Below, in pieces: positions 42,588 to 51,159 of a DNA stretch of 64,000 bases (position 1 is the stretch's first letter; each line of letters begins with the position of its first letter). Source of the stretch: Terrimonas sp. (GTDB lineage: Bacteria; Bacteroidota; Bacteroidia; Chitinophagales; Chitinophagaceae); contig NZ_QCZJ01000007.1 of assembly GCF_003075435.1 (NCBI RefSeq), forward strand, positions 1 through 64,000, in the 5' to 3' direction. Position numbers and translations under genes: made by a program. The notes under the pieces were generated by a model. The model was not told where the DNA came from, made no database searches, and worked only from the letters and a program-made list of their open reading frames with translations.

Positions 42588-43829
42588 ATGACAGCTATTT
42601 CCACCACTCCCTTTTCAGCCAATAATATCAACTATACACCTGCTGCCAAACCAATCGTTGTAATATGCATTGATGGCTCAGCAGATGAGTACCTTGATAT
42701 TACTGCAGCAAACGGCAGATTGCCTCATTTGCAGCAAATGAGCAAAACCGGTTTCAGAGGTATGGTAAGAGGCGCTTTGCCATCGTTTACCAATGTAAAT
42801 AATTCATCGATCGTTACAGGCGTATCCCCGGCAGTGCATGGTATTAGCGGCAACTTTTTTTATGATGCGGCCAAAGACCAGGAAGTGATGATGAACTCAT
42901 CTGAATACCTGCGTGCGGAAACCATATTGGCTGCAGCTGCAAATGCAGGCAGAAAAGTGGCAGTGGTTACTGCAAAAGAAAAGCTGCGTGATATTCTTTC
43001 TCATAAGCTCAATGGCATTGCTTTCTCTGCGGAAAAAGCGAATCTCGCCCAAAAGGCAACTCATGGCATTGATGATGTAGAAAATATTGTTGGATATAAA
43101 ACGCCTGCTATTTACAGTGCAGACGCAAGCTTGTTTGTATTGCGTGCCGGTGTGGCATTGATCAAAAAAGGACTGGCTGATTTCCTGTATTTATCACTTA
43201 CAGATTATATGCAGCATACTTATGCACCGGAAGCAGAAGAATCGCTGGCATTTTACGAGGCAATGGATAAAGCAATTGGCGAGCTGGTTGCTGCCGGCGC
43301 AATAGTTGGCGCAACTGCAGACCACGGCATGAACGCGAAGGTAAAAGCTGACGGCTCTCCCAATGTAATTTTTGTGGAGGAAATTCTTGAAGAAAAATTT
43401 GGAGATGGCTTCAGGGTGATCTGTCCTATTACTGATCCTTATGTAAAACATCATGGTGCATTAGGATCATATGTAGTGGTGCATATAAATAATAAAGACA
43501 TTATACCAGATGTGAAAACCTGGCTTTCCTTACAGGTGGGCATAACCGAAGTGCACGACAGATCTACCGCAACCCGCCTGCTGGAACAGCCCGAAGACAG
43601 GATTGGCGACCTGGTAGTGCTTTCCGCAAGAGATGTAGTGGTTGGGCGCCGGCCGAAAGACCATGATATTTCCGCGCTCGATGGTACCCTGCGTTCTCAC
43701 GGCGGAAGATACGAGGAAATGGTCCCTATGATCATTTCTCACCCCATCAATCAGAAATACCGGATGAAAGCAAGCGGAGACCCAAGAAATTTTGACGTCT
43801 TTGATTTTACCATTAACGGAACAAATTAA
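42588..43829 (+). CDS. phnA: Phosphonoacetate hydrolase
   Basis: 413 residues, alkaline phosphatase superfamily. It cleaves the C-P bond of phosphonoacetate to acetate and phosphate. Metal Asp in VVICIDGSADEYLD, Thr nucleophile in PSFTNVNNSSIVTG, metal sites in DYMQHTYAPE and TADHGMNAK, C-terminal His in LRSHGGRYEEM. Start ATG 42588 (TTG 42585 is adjacent). phnY follows. Confidence 0.93.
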   Translation: MTAISTTPFSANNINYTPAAKPIVVICIDGSADEYLDITAANGRLPHLQQMSKTGFRGMVRGALPSFTNVNNSSIVTGVSPAVHGISGNFFYDAAKDQEVMMNSSEYLRAETILAAAANAGRKVAVVTAKEKLRDILSHKLNGIAFSAEKANLAQKATHGIDDVENIVGYKTPAIYSADASLFVLRAGVALIKKGLADFLYLSLTDYMQHTYAPEAEESLAFYEAMDKAIGELVAAGAIVGATADHGMNAKVKADGSPNVIFVEEILEEKFGDGFRVICPITDPYVKHHGALGSYVVVHINNKDIIPDVKTWLSLQVGITEVHDRSTATRLLEQPEDRIGDLVVLSARDVVVGRRPKDHDISALDGTLRSHGGRYEEMVPMIISHPINQKYRMKASGDPRNFDVFDFTINGTN

Positions 43830-43917
43830 TGTAGGATCAGTTAAATATATCTCGTTAATCAATCTTGAAAATGAAAGTGAAACATGAAATGTGAGACATA
43901 AAACCCTGGATGACGCC

Positions 43918-43953
43918 ACACTTCAAATCTCAAATTTCAAATCTCAAATCTAT
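43918..43953. repeat. CAAATCTCAAATTT tandem micro-repeat in the phnA-phnY gap
   Basis: Imperfect direct copies of TCAAATCTCAAAT just before phnY. Its ATG-opened frame (43910) is an artefact of the repeat. Confidence 0.5.
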
Positions 43954-43954
43954 C

Positions 43955-45367
43955 ATGAATCTTACATCCTACGTAGCAGGCAAACCAGTTATATCAGATA
44001 AAATGCTGGAAGTAAAAAGCCCTTACGATAATCGTGTAGTAGGCACCGTTACTTTGGCCAATGCCACACATACTGCCGAAGCTATTGAAGCAGGTTTAAA
44101 AGGAGGCAAAAAACTGAATCGTTACGACAGGTTCAGCATCCTGGATAAAGCGAGGCAGTTGCTGGTAGAACGTAAAGAAATTTTTGCGCAAACCATCAGT
44201 GCTGAGTCTGGCTTAGCCATAAGAGAAGCCCGTTACGAAACTGGCCGTGCACATGATGTATTGTTCTTTGCCGCTATGGAAGCTTTAAAAGATGATGGAC
44301 AGATCTTTTCCTGTGATATTTCTCCGCAGGGTAAAGCAAGAAAAATTTTTACAACAAGAGAAGCCGTGTCGCTTGCGGTTTGCATTACACCATTTAACCA
44401 CCCGCTTAACCAGGTGGCACATAAACTGGCGCCGGCCTTAGCAGTAGGCGTACCGGTAATTTTAAAACCATCAGAAAAAACGCCGCTTAGTGCCATACTG
44501 CTCACAGAATTATTGTATGAAGCAGGATTACCGCATTATATGCTGAGCACCTTGTTGGGACCAACAGCGGAAGTTGCAGAAGCATTGGTTAAAGATCCAC
44601 GGGTGGATATAGTATCGTTTACCGGCAGTGTGCCAGTTGGCAAAAAAATTGCAGCTACAGCAGGCTATAAAAAAGTAATACTTGAACTGGGGGGCAATGA
44701 CCCTGTTATCATAATGGAAGATGCCGATATGGATACGGCGGTATATCTTGCCGCGGAAGGCTCGTTCCGCAACAGCGGTCAACGTTGTACTGCAGTGAAA
44801 AGGATTTTGGTGCACGAAAAAATAGCGGCTGAGTTCACCAGGAAATTTATTGAGAAGGCAAAAGAATATACCTGCGGCGATCCTGCCGACCCGGAAACAA
44901 AAGTAGGTACCGTGATTGATGAAGGCGCAGCCATATATCTTGAAAGCGTGGTAAACAAATCAGTAGAGCAGGGCGCTAAAGTAGTATTAGGTGGAAAACG
45001 CAAAGGCGCGTTGATGGAGCCTACTGTTATTGTTGATGTACCAAGAAGCGCGGATATGGTAGTGCATGAATCTTTCGGACCACTTGCTCCTATCCTTACT
45101 TTTAAAGACATTGATGATGCTATAGCATTGTCGAACTCCACAGCATACGGGCTTTCATCAGGCATTGTTACCAATAATATGAACTATGCGCTGCGGTTTA
45201 TAAAAGAGCTGAAAGTTGGCACGGTAAATATTAATGAAGTGCCAGGCTACAGGATTGAAAGTTCCCCGTTTGGCGGTATAAAAGACTCTGGACTTGGTAT
45301 AAAAGAAGGCGTGATTGAAGCAATGAAATGTTTTACGTTCGTGAAGACTTTTTCGTTGCCGTGGTAG
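43955..45367 (+). CDS. phnY: Phosphonoacetaldehyde dehydrogenase
   Basis: 470 residues, NAD(P)-dependent aldehyde dehydrogenase fold. Glu244 in LELGGNDP and Cys278 in NSGQRCTAVKR. It oxidises phosphonoacetaldehyde to phosphonoacetate, the substrate of PhnA. The assignment to PhnY rather than another ALDH rests on sequence family and on adjacency to phnA. ATG 43955 is chosen; upstream codons lie in a repeat. Confidence 0.9.
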   Translation: MNLTSYVAGKPVISDKMLEVKSPYDNRVVGTVTLANATHTAEAIEAGLKGGKKLNRYDRFSILDKARQLLVERKEIFAQTISAESGLAIREARYETGRAHDVLFFAAMEALKDDGQIFSCDISPQGKARKIFTTREAVSLAVCITPFNHPLNQVAHKLAPALAVGVPVILKPSEKTPLSAILLTELLYEAGLPHYMLSTLLGPTAEVAEALVKDPRVDIVSFTGSVPVGKKIAATAGYKKVILELGGNDPVIIMEDADMDTAVYLAAEGSFRNSGQRCTAVKRILVHEKIAAEFTRKFIEKAKEYTCGDPADPETKVGTVIDEGAAIYLESVVNKSVEQGAKVVLGGKRKGALMEPTVIVDVPRSADMVVHESFGPLAPILTFKDIDDAIALSNSTAYGLSSGIVTNNMNYALRFIKELKVGTVNINEVPGYRIESSPFGGIKDSGLGIKEGVIEAMKCFTFVKTFSLPW

Positions 45368-45840
45368 TTCGTGTTTAATATTTCACGCAGCGCTCACGGC
45401 GAAGCGGCGATAAAATGCATTTCCGCTGCGTACGCTGCCCCGTTGTAAACGCCGCGTGAAACACCTTCATTGATGTAATCAGCGCCATTGCTACTACCGG
45501 CATCGTTGCCTGCCTGTCCGGTAGCTATCCTGTATACACACCTTATTTATGCAGGCTGCGCTGCACTTGTATTGTCCCTCACCCCCAACCCCTCTCCTCT
45601 GCGCGGAGAGGGGAGCCCAAATTCAAATCAGGTTGACGAATTGCGTGAGGAGGAGGTTAAAAATCTAAAAGTGTGACGAGTATTTAAACGTTTGCATGGT
45701 TTTGCTTTATATACTTGTGTATACAACAGGGTAGCTTCCGGCAGGCAGGCTCTCGGAGAGGAAGCAGAACCTGCTTCAGCAAAAAACATGAGTAATTTTC
45801 AGCATTTTTATGGAACAGTAATAAATAATAACTAAAGCAA
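45368..45840. other. Non-coding repeat-bearing gap between phnY and the FAD oxidoreductase
   Basis: No credible gene. TTTCACGC (45381-45388) and GCGTGAAA (45454-45461) form an outer inverted pair. CCCCTCTCC-TCTGCGC-GGAGAGGGG (45589-45613) is the common Bacteroidetes GC-rich palindrome, with the tail AAATCAGGTTGACGAA also seen at 60760. ORFs here are short and low quality. Confidence 0.55.
45574..45658. repeat. GC-rich intergenic palindrome, copy 1
   Basis: Palindrome CCCCTCTCC/GGAGAGGGG plus the downstream tail AAATTCAAATCAGGTTGA. A second copy with a shared tail lies at 60710-60795. Confidence 0.6.
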
Positions 45841-47076
45841 ATGCTTCAAATATCCGGTAAAGATGCAGATGTAATAATTATAGGCGGCGGACTTTTCGGC
45901 TGCGCCATCGCTTATTACTATACACGAAATAACCCCGGTAAAAAAATACTGGTGCTGGAACGCAATGAGCTTTGCAATGCCGCTACCAGCAGAGCTGCTG
46001 CATTGATCACCAAAATAAGAGCGAAGAAACATTTCATCCCACTCTCGATTGAAACATACAAAGTAATACCGGAGCTTGAAAAACTATTCGGTGAAAGCAT
46101 GCATGTGCAATATGCTGGTGTGCTGCATATCGCTTCCTCACAGGAACGTGTAACCGATCTTGATGCACTTATGCAAACTGCTTCTGAATTTAATGAACCG
46201 GCAGATTATATAACAGCATCGCAGGCATCTCAATTATCACCCTGGCTTAAAACGGATGAGATTGAAAAAGCAGGCTTCATTCCGGGTGAAGCATACTGCG
46301 ACCCATACCTGCTTGGCACTTTTTTTGGCAGGTCGGCAGTAAAACAGGGGGCAATTATAAAGCAGGGCCTTGAAGTATTTAACCTGCTTGCAGACAAAAA
46401 CACTGTTACCGGCGTTGAATGCAGCGAAGGAAAATTATACGCTGATAAAATAATCATCGCCAGTGGAGCATGGGCGCCGGTTCTGGCAGCGCAGGCTGGC
46501 ATAGGGTTACCGATGGCGCCGGTAAGAAGCCAGTACTGGATCACAGAGCGGCATGACATGTTTCCCGGCAACGCCCCTATCGTAATACTTCCTGATGCGC
46601 AGGCCTATGCAAGGCCGGAAAGCGGGAGTCTTTTATTTGGCATAAGAGAGAAAAGATCGTTTTACGCTTCTCCCGGTAAGATCCCTGCCGATATCAGCAA
46701 CTTTTCGTTCAGTCCCGACCGTGGCATGCACGATCTTTCTGAAGTAATAGAAAACCTTGCCCGTTTCTTTCCTGCTGTATATGACATTGGTCTCAAATAC
46801 TATATCGCAGGGTTTTCTGCATACACGCCGGATAACAATTTGAGCATGGGTATTCCTGCAGGTGTTAACAACCTGCTACTTGCAACCGGCTGCGTTGGCG
46901 CCGGCATTTCCGTATGCGGCGGCGTTGGTTTGGCCTTTGCCGAACTTGCTGCAGGCAAACCCAACCCATTCGATTTCTCTCATTTCAGTATTGAACGCTT
47001 TGGAAAGATTGATGCTTTCAGTGAAGAGTGGCTGGAACGTTGTGCAGCAGCAAGAGGAATGAAAAGGAGCGGGTGA
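45841..47076 (+). CDS. FAD-dependent oxidoreductase, DAO/glycine-oxidase family, phosphonate-associated
   Basis: 411 residues. Rossmann FAD motif VIIIGGGLFGCAIAYYY at the N terminus and a typical DAO C-terminal FAD segment (LLLATGCVGAGISVCGGVG). Next to phnA-phnY it is a good candidate for producing phosphonoacetaldehyde from 2-aminoethylphosphonate or its N-methyl form by oxidative deamination. No PhnW transaminase is seen nearby. Substrate is inference; other DAO substrates (glycine, sarcosine) are possible. Confidence 0.8.
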   Translation: MLQISGKDADVIIIGGGLFGCAIAYYYTRNNPGKKILVLERNELCNAATSRAAALITKIRAKKHFIPLSIETYKVIPELEKLFGESMHVQYAGVLHIASSQERVTDLDALMQTASEFNEPADYITASQASQLSPWLKTDEIEKAGFIPGEAYCDPYLLGTFFGRSAVKQGAIIKQGLEVFNLLADKNTVTGVECSEGKLYADKIIIASGAWAPVLAAQAGIGLPMAPVRSQYWITERHDMFPGNAPIVILPDAQAYARPESGSLLFGIREKRSFYASPGKIPADISNFSFSPDRGMHDLSEVIENLARFFPAVYDIGLKYYIAGFSAYTPDNNLSMGIPAGVNNLLLATGCVGAGISVCGGVGLAFAELAAGKPNPFDFSHFSIERFGKIDAFSEEWLERCAAARGMKRSG

Positions 47077-47247
47077 GAAATAATTTCCCAGGGAACGTTG
47101 CAAATTAAAAAAAACATTTCTACATTTAATATATCCAATCCATTCACATCTTTTGACGCACCTTACTCCGTGCCAACATTTCAAATAACAATGAATTTCT
47201 CGTGCCGCAAATGAATGTTTGGGCATACAAGTGAAGTATTATACGCC

Positions 47248-47377
47248 ATGTACAAAAGCAAAGGAATACGATGGTTTAAAGATAGTCCTGCCAAGAGCAA
47301 ACTACTACCTCTCCCTGAACATAGACAACATCTCCATAAAGCTCCGCAAAGGTAATTATCAAAATCAGGACGAATAA
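47248..47377 (+). pseudogene. Relic copy of the 5' end of the 48.1-kb CYTH-like gene
   Basis: Begins MYKSKGIRWFKDS, almost identical to the start MYKSREIRWFKDN of the gene at 48073. After an out-of-frame deletion of about 80 bp it continues as ANYYLSLNIDNISIKLRKGN, matching ADYYLRLGKDDITVKLREGN in that gene. It ends at a TAA 4 bp before the membrane protein gene. A truncated partial duplicate. Confidence 0.8.
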
Positions 47378-47381
47378 ATGT

Positions 47382-48044
47382 ATGACCATGCTCGAAACAT
47401 TAAAGACCTACACCGTTGATATTCTGGCTGTGTTGGTACCAGGTGCTTTATTGCTCGTTGTACTCTACCAGATACCTGAAGTGCGTGAAGCTACAAATAG
47501 TGTTGTGTTACCTGAAATATTGAAGGTAAAGAAGGTCGAATTAGTATGCTTTTTAGTAACTTCCTATGTGGCCGGACAATTTGCTTTTTTCTTCGGTTCC
47601 TTTCTGGATAAAGTGGTATATGAGCCCTACATGAAAAGATATATGCAACATCACAATGGACTTCAAAGAAAAGTTATAAAGATCAAGGACAAGTTGACTG
47701 GCATTACTACCCCTCAGGAATTAAATGCTTTCAAATGGAGTTGTGCGTGGCTGATTGCCAATAAACCGGAGCTATACAACGAAGTGGAACGTTTCATTGC
47801 CGAATCGAAACTATTCCGAAGTCTTGTTATGGTATTTTTGATAGCAAGTGTCATTTTCTCTGTCTACCCAGGGAAATGTCACTTTGCCTGCTTTAGCGTT
47901 TTGTTGCTTATTTTTTCACTTATTCGATATATAACCAGACGAGTCAAGTCAATAGAATCCGCTTATCGCGCCGTGGTTACTGCTATGCCCGGAGAGTTTT
48001 CTGTTACTATACCTCAAAAAGCAGATAATAATGATGACCAATAA
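47382..48044 (+). CDS. Membrane protein of unknown function (220 aa)
   Basis: Hydrophobic segments around 13-32, 53-75, 146-162 and 165-185 suggest four TM helices with a basic cytosolic loop (KRYMQHHNGLQRKVIKIKDK) between the second and third. Not recognised. It lies between the relic and the intact CYTH-like gene, with 28 bp to the latter. The two genes probably form one unit; a co-transfer in the past would explain the relic. Confidence 0.7.
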   Translation: MTMLETLKTYTVDILAVLVPGALLLVVLYQIPEVREATNSVVLPEILKVKKVELVCFLVTSYVAGQFAFFFGSFLDKVVYEPYMKRYMQHHNGLQRKVIKIKDKLTGITTPQELNAFKWSCAWLIANKPELYNEVERFIAESKLFRSLVMVFLIASVIFSVYPGKCHFACFSVLLLIFSLIRYITRRVKSIESAYRAVVTAMPGEFSVTIPQKADNNDDQ

Positions 48045-48072
48045 ACCCATGTTTTCATAACATCAGAGAAAT

Positions 48073-48669
48073 ATGTACAAAAGCAGAGAAATACGATGGT
48101 TTAAAGATAATTCAGATCAGAACATTCTCGACTGGTTTGCCGGTCAAGACCTCTCTTTTAAAAATACGGATGCAAGAGCAGACTATTACCTTCGGCTGGG
48201 CAAAGACGACATCACCGTTAAGCTCCGCGAAGGCAACATTGAGATCAAACAAAGAATAGGAAGCCCGGAGCCGGGTAAACTGCGTGAAAATGCAGAGGGT
48301 TATTTTGAAAACTGGGTAAAGTGGAGCTTCAATGCAGACAAAGATGATGAGCTTGTAAAGGAAATTATCCAGGCCGGAAAATACGAATGGATAGAAACAA
48401 TCAAAACCCGCATAGGGCTAAAACTCACTTTGGATGAAAGTGGAAAAACCAGTCTGGTTTCCATTAAAGACCATATCCCTTTCGGGTGCCAAATAGAATA
48501 CACGCATCTTGTCATTGGCTCCAAAACGTACTATACGTTTGCTTTGGAGTGGTTTGGTGAAAAGGAGCTTCAATTACCTAGTGAACTATCAACAGAAATT
48601 TTGGAACATAGCCGATTCGATACAACCGATTCAATGGGATACGGGGAGTTTTTGAAAAAAATCCAATAA
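48073..48669 (+). CDS. Unrecognised protein, possibly CYTH/triphosphate-tunnel-like (198 aa)
   Basis: The layout of alternating charged strands (SREIRWFKD, ADYYLRLGKDDITVKLREG, IEIKQRIG, QIEYTHLVIG, YYTFALEWFG) is reminiscent of CYTH/triphosphate tunnel enzymes, where Glu and Lys/Arg line a barrel. The ExExK signature at the N terminus is degenerate (REIR). This is structural inference from pattern only. Adjacent to a four-TM protein; no partner known. Confidence 0.6.
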   Translation: MYKSREIRWFKDNSDQNILDWFAGQDLSFKNTDARADYYLRLGKDDITVKLREGNIEIKQRIGSPEPGKLRENAEGYFENWVKWSFNADKDDELVKEIIQAGKYEWIETIKTRIGLKLTLDESGKTSLVSIKDHIPFGCQIEYTHLVIGSKTYYTFALEWFGEKELQLPSELSTEILEHSRFDTTDSMGYGEFLKKIQ

Positions 48670-48692
48670 AAAATAAAAATAGTTCTTTGCTG

Positions 48693-48770
48693 CCGTTGGT
48701 GTTGAGCGCAGGGCAATGTGCTCCGGCCTCACCAACAACGATTGCATAGTTGAACGATAATGCATACATT
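48693..48770. repeat. REP-like repeat, copy 1
   Basis: GCCGTTGGTGTTG ... CGGCCTCACCAACAACGA, with GTTGGTG and CACCAAC as the hairpin arms, and a core GGCAATGTGC. A second copy lies at 49608-49675. Both flank the dead transposase remnant. Confidence 0.65.
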
Positions 48771-48797
48771 AGCCTACATTTATAACCTCATGCTAAC

Positions 48798-48980
48798 ATG
48801 GAAAACATCATCACAGAATACCCAATGTTCTTTACTGCAACAATCCTGGAGTGGAAAAAACTGCTGGTGCCTGATAAATACAAAGATATTATAGTAAACA
48901 GCTTACGCTTTCTTGTACAAAAAAACCGCATTATCTTAAATGCTTTGGTTACTATGCCTGATTGTTACCGCCTGTTTTAG
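48798..48980 (+). pseudogene. N-terminal fragment of a REP-associated tyrosine transposase (RAYT / IS200-like)
   Basis: 60 residues: MENIITEYPMFFTATILEWKK, DKYKDIIVNSLRFLVQKNRI and LNALVTMPDCYRLF. The last block corresponds to the family's MPNHxHL metal-binding His-x-His motif, which is destroyed (DCYRL). The Tyr domain downstream is missing. Lies between two REP-like repeats that it probably once mobilised. Confidence 0.75.
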
Positions 48981-48986
48981 TTGGAG

Positions 48987-49220
48987 TTAATCTTTCGCCA
49001 TCGTCAATAGTGAGCCTATTGCCAAATCTTCGTCAATTAAAGGCCAATGAATTCCGTAACCAGATGGTGAAATAGTAAACATATTTCTTTGAATTTCGTC
49101 AGCCGATTTTAACTTAGGCGAAATTTTATCAAGTCTAACTTTCACTTCTTTACCGTCCACCAGCAAAAAAATATGATTGGCGTCAAAAGTTACCTTTTCA
49201 ATATTATGTATCGCGATCAT
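48987..49220 (-). CDS. DUF2442 protein (second gene of a DUF4160/DUF2442 pair)
   Basis: 77 residues. Starts MIAIHNIEKVTFDANHIFLL, with RLDKISPKLKSADEIQRNMF in the middle and WPLIDEDLAIGSLL at the end, matching DUF2442. ATG 49220 is preferred because family members begin MxxIxNIEKV. 4 bp after the DUF4160 stop. Such pairs behave like toxin-antitoxin or stress modules, which is inference. Confidence 0.85.
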   Translation of the reverse strand: MIAIHNIEKVTFDANHIFLLVDGKEVKVRLDKISPKLKSADEIQRNMFTISPSGYGIHWPLIDEDLAIGSLLTMAKD

Positions 49221-49224
49221 AATT

Positions 49225-49473
49225 TTATTTTTTAAAATGACTATTCCAGGATTCAATAATTAAGTCAAAATGTTTATAGATGATTTTCTTTATTTCTCTT
49301 TTTGCAGAAGGCATTAAATTATGTGAAAAGGCTTCCCGTATTTCAACATCTTCAACCAATAACCAATATTTACATTCCATGTCAGCCTTTTCGGCGTGAA
49401 TATGTATAGGCTCTGTACCTTCATTTGAATAAAAGAACAATCTCCATCCGTAAATAAATAAAACTGTTGGCAT
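49225..49473 (-). CDS. DUF4160 protein (first gene of a DUF4160/DUF2442 pair)
   Basis: 82 residues: MPTVLFIYGWRLFFYSNEG, PIHIHAEKADMECKYWL and EIKKIIYKHFDLIIESWN are DUF4160 signatures, including the HIHA His pair. Probably the toxin-like partner of DUF2442 next door (family association). It sits just beside the second REP-like repeat. Confidence 0.85.
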   Translation of the reverse strand: MPTVLFIYGWRLFFYSNEGTEPIHIHAEKADMECKYWLLVEDVEIREAFSHNLMPSAKREIKKIIYKHFDLIIESWNSHFKK

Positions 49474-49607
49474 TATGATTTAGTTGTTCCAAATATAAGG
49501 TTTTAAAGCATATTAAATTGGCCAGCAAAATATGCGGGCCAGTCATTTTAGGCAAAGGCCTTGAAAATTGGCAACAACAATGCATACATTGGGTATATTT
49601 TTATATC

Positions 49608-49675
49608 GTTTAACGCCGTTGTTGGTGTTGGATTACAGGCAATGTGCATCGGCCTCACCAACAATGATGGGATAT
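49608..49675. repeat. REP-like repeat, copy 2
   Basis: GCCGTTGTTGGTGTTGG ... GGCCTCACCAACAATGATGG, with core GGCAATGTGC, matching copy 1 at 48693-48770. AATGCATACATT motifs occur beside both copies (after copy 1, before copy 2). Confidence 0.65.
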
Positions 49676-49831
49676 TTAAATACCTCTTTTCGTAGGATGT
49701 TGTTGATGGGGCTAAATCACATAACCAGCCCACAAACACACCAAAATGTGAGCATCTCATCTCCTACCCCTCACTTCTCATGCATGTTTATCACATGACA
49801 ATCTTAAGATGTAACTATAACATCATTTCTT

Positions 49832-49839
49832 TACATTTG
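49832..49839 (+). promoter_or_regulatory. -7 promoter box of the thiolase gene (TACATTTG)
   Basis: TACATTTGA matches TAnnTTTG, 18 bp before the ATG, giving a very short leader. Confidence 0.5.
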
Positions 49840-49856
49840 ACTCATAATATTTGCAT

Positions 49857-51041
49857 ATGAAGGAAGTAGTAATTGTATCCGCTGTTCGTACGCCAATAGG
49901 GAGCTTTGGAGGAAGCTTAAAAGATGTTACCGCAACCAGGCTTGGTGCTATAGCCATAAAAGGAGCATTGGAAAAAGCAGGAATAAAACCTGAGGATGTG
50001 CAGGAGGTTTTGATGGGATGCGTAATACAGGCAAATCTTGGGCAGGCCCCGGCAAGGCAGGCAGCTAAATTTGCAGGCTTACCCAATGAAGTAGTTTGCA
50101 CAACTATTAATAAAGTTTGCGCAAGCGGAATGAAGTCAATTGCTTTGGGTGCACAAAGTATAATGCTGGGAGATGCTGATATAGTAGTTGCCGGCGGCAT
50201 GGAAAGCATGAGCAATATTCCCTTTTATGCGGATAGTGTGCGATGGGGAAATAAATATGGCAATACAACACTGACAGATGGCCTGGCAAAAGATGGTTTG
50301 ACGGATGTGTATGACGGCAAAGCAATGGGGCTTGCCGCTGAACTATGCGCAGGCGAATGTGGTATCAGCAGAAAGGAGCAGGATGAATTTGCTGTTGAAA
50401 GCTATAAGCGCAGTCAGTCTGCATGGGAAAAAGGTTTGTTTGAAAATGAGATCGTTCCTGTGGAGATACCACAACGCAAGGGTGACCCCATGGTATTTGC
50501 TAAAGATGAAGAACCTTATAATGTAAAGTTTGAAAAGATCCCCACACTTAACCCATCCTTTCAAAAGGATGGCACTGTAACTGCAGCCAATGCTTCTACT
50601 TTAAATGATGGGGCTGCAGCATTGGTCTTAATGAGTAAGGATAAAGCTGAACAGTCAGGAATTAAGCCTATAGCCAAAATACGTTCTTATGCAGATGCGG
50701 AACAAGCGCCGGAATGGTTTACTACAACGCCTGCTATTGCTGTACCAAAAGCTGTTGCAAAAGCAGGACTTAAAATGAGCGATATTGATTACTGGGAATT
50801 GAATGAAGCATTTTCCGTAGTTGGCATTGAAAACAGCAGGCGAATGAAACTTGATCCTGCAAAAGTGAATGTGCATGGTGGCGCGGTATCCATTGGTCAC
50901 CCGTTGGGGGCAAGCGGAGCAAGAATAATTGTTACACTTATAAACGTGCTTAAAGCCAATAATGCAAAATATGGTGCGGCAGGTATTTGTAATGGTGGCG
51001 GTGGTGCAAGCGCTATGGTTATAGAATATACGGGAAGCTGA
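49857..51041 (+). CDS. Acetyl-CoA C-acyltransferase (thiolase)
   Basis: 394 residues with Cys88 in KVCASGMKS as nucleophile, His348 in VSIGHPLGASGARI and Cys378 in CNGGGGAS. Degradative/biosynthetic thiolase that makes or cleaves acetoacetyl-CoA. ATG 49857 chosen over TTG 49851. Its position does not link it to the HMG-CoA lyase, but both feed acetoacetate metabolism. Confidence 0.95.
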   Translation: MKEVVIVSAVRTPIGSFGGSLKDVTATRLGAIAIKGALEKAGIKPEDVQEVLMGCVIQANLGQAPARQAAKFAGLPNEVVCTTINKVCASGMKSIALGAQSIMLGDADIVVAGGMESMSNIPFYADSVRWGNKYGNTTLTDGLAKDGLTDVYDGKAMGLAAELCAGECGISRKEQDEFAVESYKRSQSAWEKGLFENEIVPVEIPQRKGDPMVFAKDEEPYNVKFEKIPTLNPSFQKDGTVTAANASTLNDGAAALVLMSKDKAEQSGIKPIAKIRSYADAEQAPEWFTTTPAIAVPKAVAKAGLKMSDIDYWELNEAFSVVGIENSRRMKLDPAKVNVHGGAVSIGHPLGASGARIIVTLINVLKANNAKYGAAGICNGGGGASAMVIEYTGS

Positions 51042-51159
51042 TTTTATTGCGGAAAATGCAGAATACGTATTTACCCCTATCTTTTTCATTGGAGAAATAA
51101 TATAATATTTGCTCCGTTATACTACTTGCTTTAATTTATTTACAGTTTCAACCATTATT

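Noticed and set aside
45488-45676. 62-codon ORF in the phn gap
   Set aside because: Lies over the GC-rich palindrome and has no protein-like composition.
48073-48669. Naming the 198-aa protein as a confirmed CYTH enzyme
   Set aside because: The ExExK motif is degenerate and no search could be run; kept only as a pattern-based suggestion.
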